Of a stretch of DNA of 64,000 nt, positions 9,154 to 18,520 are shown piece after piece; the stretch's first letter is position 1; the number at the start of each line of letters is the position of its first letter. Origin of the DNA: JACMLD01 sp044227095. Its GTDB lineage: Bacteria > Bacteroidota > Bacteroidia > Chitinophagales > Chitinophagaceae. The notes under the pieces are model-generated. The model saw only the letters and a program-made list of their open reading frames with translations, ran no database searches and had not been told where the DNA came from. Where the stretch lies: contig JBGAFV010000001.1 of assembly GCA_044227095.1 (NCBI GenBank), positions 4,588,001-4,652,000 of the forward strand, written 5' to 3'. The translations under genes were made by a program, and so were the position numbers.

Positions 9154-10249
9154 TTATAGTAAAGTGAGCATTACAATAATGCTGTTTATTGCAGCAGCTT
9201 TTGCATCCTGTAATGAATCTGCATCTCCGGTTACAACCAACCAGGAACAGGTTAAAAACGATTCCGTTAAAGTATTTATAGTAAAAACAGATTCTGCGCA
9301 AAAAACAATTTCATTGCCTGGCGATTTGTTACCCAATCAAATTGTACAGGTAAGGGCTAAAGTGCAGGGTTATATCAGCAGTGTAAAAGCTGATATTGGT
9401 ACAAAAGTTCATAAGGGGCAGATACTGGCATTGATAGATGCGCCAGAAATAAACACCCGCGTACAAGAGTTATCAGCAAAAGAAAAGGCAGCACAGTCAC
9501 GCTATCAATCCAGCAAAGATTATTATGACCGGATATCCACAGCTTCCAAGTCTGATGGTGTTATCGCATTGTCTGAACTTGAAAAGACTAAAAACCAAAT
9601 GCTGGCAGATGAATCAGAATACAATGCAGCAAAGTTTGCAGTGTCATCCAACCGGCAGATTGGAAATTACCTCGCCATTATTGCCCCATATACGGGTACC
9701 ATTACAAAACGAAATATCAATATAGGATCTTTTGTGGGTGCAGCAGGCGAAAAGCCATTATTTGAAATTGAAGAAGATAAACTGTTGCGTTTGCAGGTGG
9801 CCGTTCCGGAGATATATACCAATGCAGCAATAGCGGGCAATGCAGGAGAACTAACAACACGTTCGCTTCCGGATAAAAAATTCATCGCCAAACTAGTGCG
9901 CAAATCCGGAATTATTGATAACACATCCCGCAGTGAATTATGGGAATTTGAAATAACAAATCCTTCAGGCGAACTTAAAGCCGGAAGCTATGCCGATGTA
10001 AAATTGCATTTCCTCCGCACAAAACAATCGCTTGTTATACCTTTGTCTGCCGTTGTAAGCACACTTGAAAAAAGATTCGTTATAAGGCTGTCAAACAATA
10101 AAACCGAATGGATTGACGTACGCTCCGGCTTCAGCATGAATGATAAACAGGAAGTCTTTGGAGAAATAAACCCCGGCGATACGCTTATTCTGAAGGCAAA
10201 TGAAGAAATAAAACCCGGAAATAAAGTAATCGCTTCTTTTTCAAAATAA
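9137..10249 (+). CDS. RND efflux periplasmic adaptor (membrane fusion protein), lipoprotein
   Basis: A 370-residue membrane-fusion protein. The open frame extends upstream to 8960 inside the permease gene. The ATG at 9137 is chosen because a lipoprotein signal with lipobox-like FASC follows at once (Cys ~24). The domain order is usual: biotinyl-lipoyl half (VRAKVQGYISSVKADIGTKVHKGQ, about 65-90), an alpha-hairpin (about 100-160), the second lipoyl half (IIAPYTGTITKRNINIGSFV), a beta-barrel, and a C-terminal membrane-proximal domain (LKAGSYADVKL onward). It overlaps the permease by 17 bases, implying translational coupling, and links the permease with the TolC-like duct. Confidence 0.9.
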   Translation: MTQTFNYSKVSITIMLFIAAAFASCNESASPVTTNQEQVKNDSVKVFIVKTDSAQKTISLPGDLLPNQIVQVRAKVQGYISSVKADIGTKVHKGQILALIDAPEINTRVQELSAKEKAAQSRYQSSKDYYDRISTASKSDGVIALSELEKTKNQMLADESEYNAAKFAVSSNRQIGNYLAIIAPYTGTITKRNINIGSFVGAAGEKPLFEIEEDKLLRLQVAVPEIYTNAAIAGNAGELTTRSLPDKKFIAKLVRKSGIIDNTSRSELWEFEITNPSGELKAGSYADVKLHFLRTKQSLVIPLSAVVSTLEKRFVIRLSNNKTEWIDVRSGFSMNDKQEVFGEINPGDTLILKANEEIKPGNKVIASFSK

Positions 10250-10278
10250 CCTACCGTAAACTTTAAAAACCTAAGACA

Positions 10279-10311
10279 ACCGGATTAAAAAGCAGTTGAA
10301 ATCAATCCGGT
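10279..10311 (+). other. stem-loop after the efflux operon
   Basis: ACCGGATT (10279-10286) pairs with AATCCGGT (10304-10311) across a 17-base loop, 30 bases after the adaptor stop codon. There is no T-run, so it may be a weak terminator or a 3'-end stabiliser. Confidence 0.35.
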
Positions 10312-10394
10312 AAAATTGGGACATTAATCAATCAACACCGTGAACCCAAGTGGCGCATTTTGGAAAAACATCTAATAAGGTAATTCCCCAAACT

Positions 10395-10510
10395 ACCACA
10401 AGCATGCAGGCTTGCAATGAGTGCAGGCGTACTTATGCCGCATCACCAGAGATTTGCTTTAATGCAGGCACAAATACCCCATCACATAAACCACGTCTGT
10501 ACTTGCGCCA
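10395..10510. repeat. dispersed palindromic element, copy 4 (diverged)
   Basis: It aligns over its whole length with the 481-603 element, including the central GCATCACCAGAGATTTGC part, but both inverted ends are degraded. It is the oldest-looking copy and lies 7.9 kb from the cluster of the other three. Confidence 0.6.
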
Positions 10511-10545
10511 TTAAGGGTCAAGGCTCCGAAAATAAATGGTAATCC

Positions 10546-10923
10546 TTACCGTGTAAGCTCCGCAGCCTTCGCGGTTTCCTTTCCAATCCTTTTATCACGT
10601 TGACAAATAAGTTCGCAAATGCGGATAGCAGCAGTTTCAAAATCATCGTGATCATCTTTTAGCTGCAGCCATGCAGTATCAAAAGCCTCCCCTTTGTCAA
10701 ATACAAAATCTGTGATGGCTGGTATAGCAGCTTTCAAACTTTCGTGGTGTTCTTTGCTGGTAGCAATCCATAAACCATTGTGCTGCGCATTCTTTTTTAC
10801 CTGCCGTAATATCAATACAATTTTTTTATTCCAGTATATATAATACATACCAATAGCAGGCCTGATAACAATACGGGCGGGCAAATAATCCAGCAGGAAA
10901 TGGAACGGTGGTCGTTTTTGCAT
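10546..10923 (-). CDS. small conserved cytoplasmic protein of unknown function
   Basis: A 125-residue protein with no signal peptide or membrane segment. An N-terminal half with ARIVIRPAIGMYYIYWNKKIVLIL and GLWIATSKEHHESLKAAIP is followed by a helical, acidic half ending in a CELICQRDKRIGK segment. The order (short strands, a GLWIAT..EHH motif, then a helix) looks like a compact single-domain protein and faintly recalls TfoX_N-type folds, but I cannot assign it. It is a single gene with its own upstream region and has no linked partner. Confidence 0.6.
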   Translation of the reverse strand: MQKRPPFHFLLDYLPARIVIRPAIGMYYIYWNKKIVLILRQVKKNAQHNGLWIATSKEHHESLKAAIPAITDFVFDKGEAFDTAWLQLKDDHDDFETAAIRICELICQRDKRIGKETAKAAELTR

Positions 10924-11060
10924 TGGTGATTGCTTTTATTATTTGCAGTGATTGGTAAAACTAATTAAAACAGTTGAGACGGTACTAAAGCCGGCACCGG
11001 GCTTTGCAAATTTTTAAAATGCACTACAACCAGCAAATTCGCTAAGTATAAAATTGCATC

Positions 11061-13502
11061 CTATTCGCTATGCAAACTTTCTACCGGGTTGGCAAGCGCT
11101 GCTTTTATTGCCTGCAGGCTGATTGTGGATATGGCAATAACCATGGCAACCAAAAAAGAGAATATAAAAACATAAATGGAAATCGTTGTCCGGTAAGCAA
11201 AATCTTTAAGCCAGTTGTTCATTACCAGCCAGCCCAATGGCCACGCAAATACATTGGCAAGCAGTACAAGTCGTAAAAAATCTTTTGATAACAACAGCAC
11301 AATATCCTGCAAACTTGCACCCAGCACTTTGCGTATACCAATCTCTTTTACACGCTGCTGAATGATGAAAGCCAGTAAAGTAAACAGTCCGGTGCAGGCA
11401 ATTACAATAGCAATAATTGCAAATACAGTAAATAACCGCTCAAAACGCTCAATATTTTTGTATTGCCGGTTAAAAGATTCATCTAAAAAAGAATAAGTAA
11501 ACGGATTGTTTTTAAATGAGCTGTTCCATGCAGCTTGTATACGACTGATTGCCGCGGGAAAATTTGTGCTTTTAGTTTTAACCAGGTAATATTCAAACTC
11601 ACGGGCATCGCTACCATTGTATTGAAATATTATCGGTTCAGCCCGTTGCTGTAATGAGAGCTGGTGAAAATCGTTTACTACACCAATAACTGGAGCTTTA
11701 GATCCGCCGGAACTTAATTCTTTGCCAATAGCCTGGCTAGGATCTGCAAACCCGAATTGCTTTGCAACCAGCTCAGTGATGATTAATCCGCCATTGTCTG
11801 CCTTCACCTCTTTCCTGAAGTTGTGACCGGCAACAAACCTGAATTGAAGGGCAGGTAAAAAGTTTTCATTAATCCCGATTGTATTTATTGGGTAAGACAA
11901 CTGGCTGGTGCTGCCATACAAGGTAAAATCGCTGGCATAACGTATTGCTTTGCCGGGCAGTTCATCAGACATGCCAACGCCTTCAATCAAAGGATCAGCT
12001 TCCAGTGTTGTTTTGAAACGCTGCACATAGTTGTTGTGCATTATTCTTGCGGTATCCCATTTTCCGGGCCGGTCAAGTACTACTACCTGGCTGGTATTCA
12101 TACCCAGATCCTGGTGCAGCATATAACGCACCTGTTTAAATACCACAAGGGTTCCAATGATCATAAATATGGAAAGTGTAAACTGGAAAACTACCAGGGA
12201 TTTACGCAGTATCAAATTGCCTCCGGGCATTTTAACGCTTCCTTTTAGCGCCGTTATTGGTTTAAAAGAAGATAATACAAAGGCAGGGTAAACACCAGAC
12301 AGGATTGTTCCGGCTATTATAAATCCTATGCAGGCCCATCCCGTGCCTGAATACAGCATTGTCTTTATGGTAAATTGCACGTCAAAAATTGTTTCCAGAA
12401 CAGGCGTTGCCAGTATTACAAGTATGGCAGCAATAGCCGCTGCCAGCAGGTTTACCGTAAATGATTCTATTAAAAATTGTTTAACCAGTTCGGGCCTTTG
12501 CGAACCAAGTGTTTTACGCACCCCCACTTCTTTTGCCCTGTTGGCAGAAGAAGCCGTAACCATATTTATATAATTAACCCAGGCAATGGTGACAATAAAA
12601 AAAGCAATTACAAAAAGAAAAGAGATGGCTTTCCTGTTTTCCGTAGTTTCAGGTTCGTCAATAAGGCCGGATGAAAAATGCAAAGATTGTAATGGTTGCA
12701 GGTTCAGTATTCTTTTACCGGAATTGTCGGGTGCATCCGGCGCATATTTGGCAATCAATGCTGCCAGTTTGGTTTCAACTTTTTCTGGTTGCGCTCCGGG
12801 CCTAAGCAAAACATAAGTATAAACATCTTTGCGGTTCCAGTTTTCAAATCTTTCCCGGTCATTGCTGTTTCGGTACAAAGTGGCCCAGCTAATGAGAACA
12901 TTAAATTTAAGGTGAGCATTTTCCGGCTGATCTTTATAAACACCGGTTACCAAACAAAGAACTGAATTGCGATCATCATCATTCATTTGAATCTTTTGTC
13001 CAACAGGATCTTCAGCACCAAAAACTTTTTTTGCAAAGGAAGAAGATATAATTGCCGTATTGGGTGCTGATAAAGCGTTCTTATCCCCTTTCAGAAATTC
13101 TATAGAAAAAAGCGAAGGAAAAGATTGATCTGCATAGAGAAATTTAGTTTCCCTGAAAGCGCTTTCTTTGTAAGTGAACACACAATTGTTTTTATAACCC
13201 ACATTGTACAGGCGTACAGCATCAATAACTTCCGGAACCTCGCTTTTTAATGCCGGTGCCAGCCCTGCAAAACTTTCTGCACTTTTAAATACAAGCTTAT
13301 CCTGTTCGTACGAAGAAAGATTAACCCGGTAAATATCCTTTTTATTTACTACAGCCGCATCATAGCTTAGTTCAAATGTTACAAAGCCAAGCAATAACAA
13401 TGCACTGGCCATACCAACAGCAAGGCCACCAATATTGATAAATGAAAGCGACTTGTTTTTCAGAAGGCTGCGGAATGCTGTCTTAAAATAATTGACGAAC
13501 AT
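11061..13502 (-). CDS. MacB/FtsX-type ABC transporter permease
   Basis: An 813-residue permease with the tandem architecture common in Bacteroidota. It has an N-terminal membrane helix (INIGGLAVGMASALLLLGFVTF), a MacB-like periplasmic domain, three FtsX helices (about 285-420, with the RAKEVGVRKTLGSQRPELVKQFLIES coupling region), a second periplasmic domain, and three more helices ending the protein (with VKEIGIRKVLGASLQDIVLLL). Such proteins pair with an ATPase encoded elsewhere and act as mechanotransmission or peptide/drug exporters. No ATPase gene is adjacent. The gene stands alone on the minus strand. Confidence 0.9.
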   Translation of the reverse strand: MFVNYFKTAFRSLLKNKSLSFINIGGLAVGMASALLLLGFVTFELSYDAAVVNKKDIYRVNLSSYEQDKLVFKSAESFAGLAPALKSEVPEVIDAVRLYNVGYKNNCVFTYKESAFRETKFLYADQSFPSLFSIEFLKGDKNALSAPNTAIISSSFAKKVFGAEDPVGQKIQMNDDDRNSVLCLVTGVYKDQPENAHLKFNVLISWATLYRNSNDRERFENWNRKDVYTYVLLRPGAQPEKVETKLAALIAKYAPDAPDNSGKRILNLQPLQSLHFSSGLIDEPETTENRKAISFLFVIAFFIVTIAWVNYINMVTASSANRAKEVGVRKTLGSQRPELVKQFLIESFTVNLLAAAIAAILVILATPVLETIFDVQFTIKTMLYSGTGWACIGFIIAGTILSGVYPAFVLSSFKPITALKGSVKMPGGNLILRKSLVVFQFTLSIFMIIGTLVVFKQVRYMLHQDLGMNTSQVVVLDRPGKWDTARIMHNNYVQRFKTTLEADPLIEGVGMSDELPGKAIRYASDFTLYGSTSQLSYPINTIGINENFLPALQFRFVAGHNFRKEVKADNGGLIITELVAKQFGFADPSQAIGKELSSGGSKAPVIGVVNDFHQLSLQQRAEPIIFQYNGSDAREFEYYLVKTKSTNFPAAISRIQAAWNSSFKNNPFTYSFLDESFNRQYKNIERFERLFTVFAIIAIVIACTGLFTLLAFIIQQRVKEIGIRKVLGASLQDIVLLLSKDFLRLVLLANVFAWPLGWLVMNNWLKDFAYRTTISIYVFIFSFLVAMVIAISTISLQAIKAALANPVESLHSE

Positions 13503-13961
13503 AATAGCTTATTGAGTTTATATAAACAGATCAAGAATATAGAAAGTGCCGGCTCTCCGCTAATCGCCAAAACTAATGCCATCAACCAAAACACTGGGAT
13601 ACAATGTTGTAATACCAACGTATTTAATCAACTGTCTGATTTTGATACAATAACTGTCCGGAACCGAAACGGGATTTACCAGTCAATAGCTTTTCTTTAG
13701 ACGCCGCTGTTACTGTTGTGCAAAGCAATGTGCGCCGGCAACACTAAGAATCTCCTCAAAACAAAACAAAGTTCCTTAAGAATATGAGCTGTAGTAAGCC
13801 GGAGACTTTGTATAGCCAAACTTATAAAGCCGTGCAATTAAAGAAAGCCATAATCAGCCCTTATTCAACCTGAATTTACATATACTAAACTATAAGTGTA
13901 AACGTTTATGTGGTGATCTAATACAAACTATGACATAATCCATCCTGTAAAAACCAATGCG
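13503..13961. other. non-coding gap between divergent genes
   Basis: It holds the divergent promoters of the FtsX-type permease and the T9SS protein; I cannot place them securely. One 18-base stretch (13716-13733) differs at two positions from 1511-1528, TTGCACAAAGCAATGTGC, a minor dispersed motif. Nothing else is recognisable. Confidence 0.4.
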
Positions 13962-14987
13962 ATGCGGCAAATTTACCTGTTGGCAATAGTAATCCTTACC
14001 TCATTTACACTTTCCGCACAAGACTGCGTTTCGCTTGGTTGCTCCGGCAGTTATACAATAACTACAGACGATACACAACCAGATCAACCATCTGGCCCGG
14101 AATGGGGCTGTTACAATGGATATCCAAGAAAACAAACCATCTGGCAATATTTTTATTCTGATCTAGGCGGAAACTACACACAAAGTTTTGCCTGTGCTGC
14201 AGACCTTGATTGGCTGGTGTACGATATGGGAACTTCTTTTACAGCCATGACTTGCCCGGTTGATCCATCTGCATGGACGCAGATAGGATGTGATCTTTCT
14301 TATAATCCTGGCGGGCCAACGGGACCAGGTGTAGAATCTACTGTAACAACTACTGCGGGCCACTATTACGCAATTGCAATAATTCTTTGGGAACCGCTCA
14401 ACCTCACTTTTACTTTTGGCAACCCGCAATTGGGTGGCAATAATTTAAGTGCTGCAAATTGCCTTACTTCTTTACCTGTTAAACTCATAAAATTTAGCGG
14501 TGTACAAAATGGAAATGATGTTCTGTTAAACTGGATTGTGGGCGAAGAAAAAAATGTAGCCCGTTATGAAGTACAGGGCAGTACTGATGGACAAAATTTT
14601 CACACAGCAGGAAACGTAGCGGCAGCTAACCAAAGCAATTACCAGTTTTTATATGCTGGCGCAGTTACCGCAGGTATGCAATACTACCGGTTGAGAATGG
14701 TTGATATAGATGGTAAAGTAACTTATTCTGATGTTCTTAAGATTTCTGCAAAAAGCAGCTATTCGTTAACGATAGTAACCAACCCGGTTGCCAGTATGCT
14801 TACCGTAACCGGCCTTAAAAATAGCGGAGAGCTGCGCATAATAGATCTTGCAGGCAAAACCATTCTAAAGCAAAATATACATTCTTCTACTGTATCTATT
14901 GATGCGTCGCGCCTGCATGCAGGACTTTATGCAGTACAGTATACAGACGGCAATAACATTTCCGTTGCAAAATTCCTGAAACAATAA
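13962..14987 (+). CDS. secreted protein with T9SS type A sorting domain
   Basis: A 341-residue protein. A signal peptide (residues 1-19, cleavage after LSA) is followed by a ~145-residue Cys-containing domain (QDCVSLGCSGSYTI... to FTFGNPQLGG). Next come an Fn3-like linker typical of T9SS substrates (LLNWIVGEEKNVARYEVQGS ... YYRLRMVDIDGK) and a C-terminal T9SS sorting domain (about 265-341, ending in LHAGLYAVQYTDG...VAKFLKQ). It is exported by T9SS and probably surface-anchored or released. The N-terminal domain is not assignable, so the specific function is unknown. It is monocistronic. Confidence 0.85.
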   Translation: MRQIYLLAIVILTSFTLSAQDCVSLGCSGSYTITTDDTQPDQPSGPEWGCYNGYPRKQTIWQYFYSDLGGNYTQSFACAADLDWLVYDMGTSFTAMTCPVDPSAWTQIGCDLSYNPGGPTGPGVESTVTTTAGHYYAIAIILWEPLNLTFTFGNPQLGGNNLSAANCLTSLPVKLIKFSGVQNGNDVLLNWIVGEEKNVARYEVQGSTDGQNFHTAGNVAAANQSNYQFLYAGAVTAGMQYYRLRMVDIDGKVTYSDVLKISAKSSYSLTIVTNPVASMLTVTGLKNSGELRIIDLAGKTILKQNIHSSTVSIDASRLHAGLYAVQYTDGNNISVAKFLKQ

Positions 14988-15524
14988 AACAAGGCTGAAA
15001 ACACAAACTGTAGGCAATGCAATTCATGATAATTGCACTTAACTAGATACTCTCCTCAAATACGGTAACGGTAAAACTGTAATTTTTCTTCATTGCCTTG
15101 GCGTAGCAATAATTTAACTATAGCAAAACCCGTTTAAAAAAATGTTTCGATTTTAAAAAGTGATGTTCCCTGCAATCGCCTCCCGAAGCAATTCGGGTTG
15201 GCGTTTAAAGAGCATTTTATTTACCACTATTAATGTCTTCTGATTTCCCCGCCTGGTGTATTCTTCAGGAAATTATAATTGACGTTTTTGCTGGAGGAAA
15301 AAACAATGAGCAGGTGTATAAAATAAAAAAAGGGTTCGCATAGAAATGCCACCCCGTTTTAAAATCCAATATCCTATGAAAAACCATTGTAAATATAGAA
15401 TGGATGTTTGTAGAATTCAACGTTAAACTACGTGATTTTTGAACGTATTTCTACTAACCAGGTGATAAAACCCGAACATTAAAAATCGATTAAAAGCACC
15501 ATTGCCTGTATTGTTACAGAGGTG
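14988..15524. other. long non-coding gap with a stable hairpin
   Basis: No gene is visible. A compact hairpin at 15177-15203 pairs CGCC with GGCG and CCCGAA with TTCGGG around a GCAA tetraloop. It may end transcription of the T9SS gene, although the following T-run is weak. The 14-base sequence AATCCAATATCCTA at 15363-15376 recurs at 15593-15606 inside the candidate small RNA. Confidence 0.45.
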
Positions 15525-15532
15525 TATTTTTG
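15502..15532 (+). promoter_or_regulatory. Bacteroidota-type promoter for the candidate small RNA
   Basis: A -33 TTG at 15502-15504 lies 20 bases before a perfect -7 box TATTTTTG (15525-15532). The predicted start, about 6 bases further at ~15538, coincides with the first base of the closing stem of the RNA. Confidence 0.55.
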
Positions 15533-15537
15533 ATGCA

Positions 15538-15710
15538 GAAGTTGATTGATTATGAAATCCACTATCCATTTGAAATCCCTGATACCGTACTGAATCCAAT
15601 ATCCTAAATAGAAAGACCGTTCGAAAAATCCAGTATCAGTCAACTTTCTTTTTTGCTAACCTTATTATTATACCCATATTCCCGCTTTTTAGAAGGCGGG
15701 AATTTTTTTT
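15538..15710 (+). ncRNA. candidate small regulatory RNA (~170 nt), unknown family
   Basis: Three independent signals line up in a gap with no plus-strand gene. They are the promoter at 15502-15532, a 13-bp stem pairing 15538-15550 with 15635-15647 (two G-U pairs), and an intrinsic terminator at 15678-15710. The enclosed ~84 bases contain three similar blocks (AAATCCACTATCC, AAATCCCTGATACC, GAATCCAATATCC) that could be antisense or protein-binding repeats. Its ends do not pair with each other as they do in 6S RNA, and I do not recognise a known family. A 13-codon ORF lies inside but looks incidental. Confidence 0.5.
15678..15710 (+). terminator. intrinsic terminator of the candidate small RNA
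   Basis: ATTCCCGC pairs with GCGGGAAT across a short loop, followed by eight T. It terminates rightward transcription, whereas the adjacent gene (ending at 15725) is on the minus strand and has no T-run on its side of this hairpin. Confidence 0.7.
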
Positions 15711-15724
15711 GAATCGATACCCAA

Positions 15725-17821
15725 TTAATGAAAAAGATCTTTATAATGATCCATTAGCCTGTTGTATGCTTCCGCTGCTGCACCATTACCCCAATCATAA
15801 ATAGTAAACTCGCCAATACCAAGGCCGTTATCATCTGTCTGCCCGCCATGCCCATAGTTTTCCATCATAAAGCCATAGTCTTTGCTATTAAAGAAAGGAT
15901 AGACTTTTTCCCATTGTTTGCGTGTAGCAGGGTTTTCCGGGCAATACATCATTACAAAAGAAGCTTTAAGTGCTGCAGTACCACGTTGTACATACTCAGC
16001 ATTGTTTAATTCCTTGCCATAACGGATAATCAATTCGGCAAAAAGGCTTTGGCGTGAATCATTCCATTCGCCATCACCATTCATTACACCAAAACCACCC
16101 AAAGCATGTATAGCAATATAAGGGGGTTGCCACGATGCCTGGAACATCAGCATTTCATCCAGCACACGTTGGCCAATCTGTAAATATTTTTTATCGCCAG
16201 TATTCTTATATGCATTATATAGCGCTTCTGCTGTCCAGAAAATAGAAAGTGTATTTTGTTTGAACTGGTCATTGCGTGCAATTTTCTTATCAACCATATT
16301 GCTGAATATGCGGCTGCACGACCAGTACGTTTCAAAATCTTCCCACTTGCCAATGGGAACTATTTTATCGGTTACCGCATTCAATGCTTTAAGTGCAGCT
16401 ATCTTATATGTTTTGTTGTTTGTTAGTTCTGATAACTTAAGTAAAAAGGTTACAGACATAGAAGTCTCCGGAGACTTATCCAATACACCTAATGGCTTTT
16501 TTGTTTTTAGATCCAGCCAAGCGGGAAAGAACCCTTCTTTATCCTGCAAGGCTATCAGCTTGTCTGCATACCTTGTTGCATATTGAAGCAGCCTTTTATC
16601 TTTTTCAAGTTCTTCATACCAGGTAAGCATGAGGTAAGCTGTCCAGCTCATATCCAGTATATGATAAGGCGCATCGGCAGCACCCTTCCAGGCATTTGCG
16701 GGGTTACGGTTTGAATTACCGAAATAATAATTTTTCCACCCTGTTGAACGGTTAACTTTCTTGCCTTGCACTTCCATTTCAGTCATAGGAGTTGCTATTA
16801 CGCTGCAAAATAATCCATCCTGCTGCGGAAAGGACAATGCAAGTTCTTTTGTCATGATTGCTTTTTTTAGAAGCGCAGTATCCTTTACACGTCTTGCATA
16901 ACGGTAAAGCCCACCTGCAGAACGCAATGAACTAAACCATGCCTGGTTCCATATAGAGCGAAACTCTCTTTCATTTACAGGTCCGGGATAATTAGGGCTC
17001 TGTGTTACGTTTACAATAAACACAGGTGCACCAACTTTTTTTCCATTTAGTTCAAACTCCTGCCATACTTCTTTCTTCCATGTATTGAATGCCCAATTAT
17101 ATGTGTGCTGAACATAAGGCTGAAGATCTTGCTGTATAGGCTCTCCTTTTTCATACAAAGGCTTCCCCCAACGGTTCCATAAAAAAGCAAGCGCTTTTCT
17201 CCACGGGTCGTGCATTTTAGTATCGTCTTCATCAGTTAATACATAAAAACCAAACTCAAATTCGCCAGCCGGAATTACCTGGCCGGTTTGCTTCTCAAAT
17301 AATACATGCGGGCCTACAGTTGCCTTGCTAATGCCCAATACCATTTTGTTTTCAATGGCATTCATATCCATATACCATTGTACTGCATTATTTTTTTTGA
17401 TAAGATCGAGATCAGGAATAACAACCAGTTGCCTTTTATCACCTGTCATTATTAGTGCAGGCGATCGGAAAACATGCTGTGCAATAACATTTATACTATC
17501 TGGTGTAAGATGTGGCGCCCAATGAAAAGATGGTTTAAATGCAGGTTGAATGGTTATCTTCCAACTATCCTGGTGCAGTGGGGCAACAAGTGTTGCCCTT
17601 ACATTTACTTTTACTATTCCTTTTTCTACAGTACTAATGGTTATTGAAGGCTGCACCAGGCCCAAAGAATCTGCCTGTATGGATAAAATATATTGTTGCA
17701 GTAAAGAATCCTGCGTTTGTTGCTGGCAGTTATTGGCATACAAAACAGGCAAATTGGATGCAATAAGAACAATTGCAAAACAACAAAACCTTGTTGCTTT
17801 AATTACAGATGGCATATGCAA
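15725..17821 (-). CDS. secreted protein with an (alpha/alpha) six-hairpin-like fold
   Basis: A 698-residue protein. A signal peptide (about 1-30) precedes a beta-rich N-terminal domain (about 35-230), then a long series of helical hairpins. In these, Trp, Tyr and short motifs such as YATRYADKLIALQDKEGFFPAWLD and KYLQIGQRVLDEMLMFQASW recur every 50-60 residues, as in six-hairpin glycosidases and polysaccharide lyases. The C-terminus has DDNGLGIGEFTIYDWGNGAAAEAYNRL. Catalytic residues cannot be assigned, so the substrate is unknown; a glycoside hydrolase or lyase role is inferred from the fold alone. It is not part of the polysaccharide locus at 30-48 kb and stands alone. Confidence 0.7.
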   Translation of the reverse strand: MHMPSVIKATRFCCFAIVLIASNLPVLYANNCQQQTQDSLLQQYILSIQADSLGLVQPSITISTVEKGIVKVNVRATLVAPLHQDSWKITIQPAFKPSFHWAPHLTPDSINVIAQHVFRSPALIMTGDKRQLVVIPDLDLIKKNNAVQWYMDMNAIENKMVLGISKATVGPHVLFEKQTGQVIPAGEFEFGFYVLTDEDDTKMHDPWRKALAFLWNRWGKPLYEKGEPIQQDLQPYVQHTYNWAFNTWKKEVWQEFELNGKKVGAPVFIVNVTQSPNYPGPVNEREFRSIWNQAWFSSLRSAGGLYRYARRVKDTALLKKAIMTKELALSFPQQDGLFCSVIATPMTEMEVQGKKVNRSTGWKNYYFGNSNRNPANAWKGAADAPYHILDMSWTAYLMLTWYEELEKDKRLLQYATRYADKLIALQDKEGFFPAWLDLKTKKPLGVLDKSPETSMSVTFLLKLSELTNNKTYKIAALKALNAVTDKIVPIGKWEDFETYWSCSRIFSNMVDKKIARNDQFKQNTLSIFWTAEALYNAYKNTGDKKYLQIGQRVLDEMLMFQASWQPPYIAIHALGGFGVMNGDGEWNDSRQSLFAELIIRYGKELNNAEYVQRGTAALKASFVMMYCPENPATRKQWEKVYPFFNSKDYGFMMENYGHGGQTDDNGLGIGEFTIYDWGNGAAAEAYNRLMDHYKDLFH

Positions 17822-17972
17822 AAGCTAATGAATGGAAAATAAATTACTGTCTGTTTACAAGATAAGACAGTTCAGCAAATTCACCATTCATTTGGCAATT
17901 TTGCACATAGCCATAAGAATATGCATTTCCGGTTAATACTATTATATTCCCGGAATAAGTATAGCAAATCTG

Positions 17973-17996
17973 TTTTAAAGAATACACTCTTTAAAA
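17973..17996. other. AT-rich stem-loop
   Basis: TTTTAAAGA (17973-17981) pairs with TCTTTAAAA (17988-17996). It lies between two minus-strand genes, 60 bases after the end of the upstream one, and may act as its terminator. Confidence 0.35.
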
Positions 17997-18055
17997 CAAT
18001 ACTTACACAGATGTTAAATTGGATTTTGTGCGCAGGAGAATTTGCGCAAGGTTTT

Positions 18056-18490
18056 TTACAGGCTAACTTCCAGTTCGTAATTGGCAACTGCAAAAAGAAA
18101 GTTCTGCAATTGGTGGAGATTATTTATTGCAGCAAGACTTGGGGCCGGGTTTCTTAAACGCAGGCGTTGATCTACAAACTCCCAGTCCATATTACTTCCT
18201 TCTATTTTCAATATCCATTGTTCACGCAGGTAATTTCTAAAGCCGCATTTTCTAAGCAAATCATCTGTTAGCGGAATAGCCTCAATATCCTGGCAATCTG
18301 CTTCCTTTACCACTTCATTTAACTGTGCATAATAAGTGTTGCCATATCCCCTTGCATCCATTACTTCCTGCTGCACTTCAATTTTACTATCGTACACAAT
18401 TGTGTTGGCGAGGATCTGCTGTACCGTAATAACTTCTCCCCTCTGGCTTTTTACTTTGTTGCCCGGACGGAGTTCTTTTGTGTGGATCAT
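18056..18490 (-). CDS. small conserved Bacteroidota protein of unknown function
   Basis: A 144-residue cytoplasmic protein. The frame is open to 18613, but that extension reads through a tandem repeat (18521-18594), so the ATG at 18490 is used. It opens with KELRPGNKVKSQRGEVITVQQI, and later has the IPLTDDLLRKCGF segment. The pattern ELR.GN.V ... IPLT..LL..GF is common to short Bacteroidota proteins found in phage and genomic accessory contexts. Here no phage gene is near. Function unknown. Confidence 0.65.
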   Translation of the reverse strand: MIHTKELRPGNKVKSQRGEVITVQQILANTIVYDSKIEVQQEVMDARGYGNTYYAQLNEVVKEADCQDIEAIPLTDDLLRKCGFRNYLREQWILKIEGSNMDWEFVDQRLRLRNPAPSLAAINNLHQLQNFLFAVANYELEVSL

Positions 18491-18520
18491 AACGTCTATT
18501 TTGAGAATGAATACGCAATT

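Noticed and set aside
15538..15710. 6S RNA
   Set aside because: The predicted ends do not pair with each other and there is no large central bubble between two long stems; the closing stem is followed by a separate terminator hairpin.
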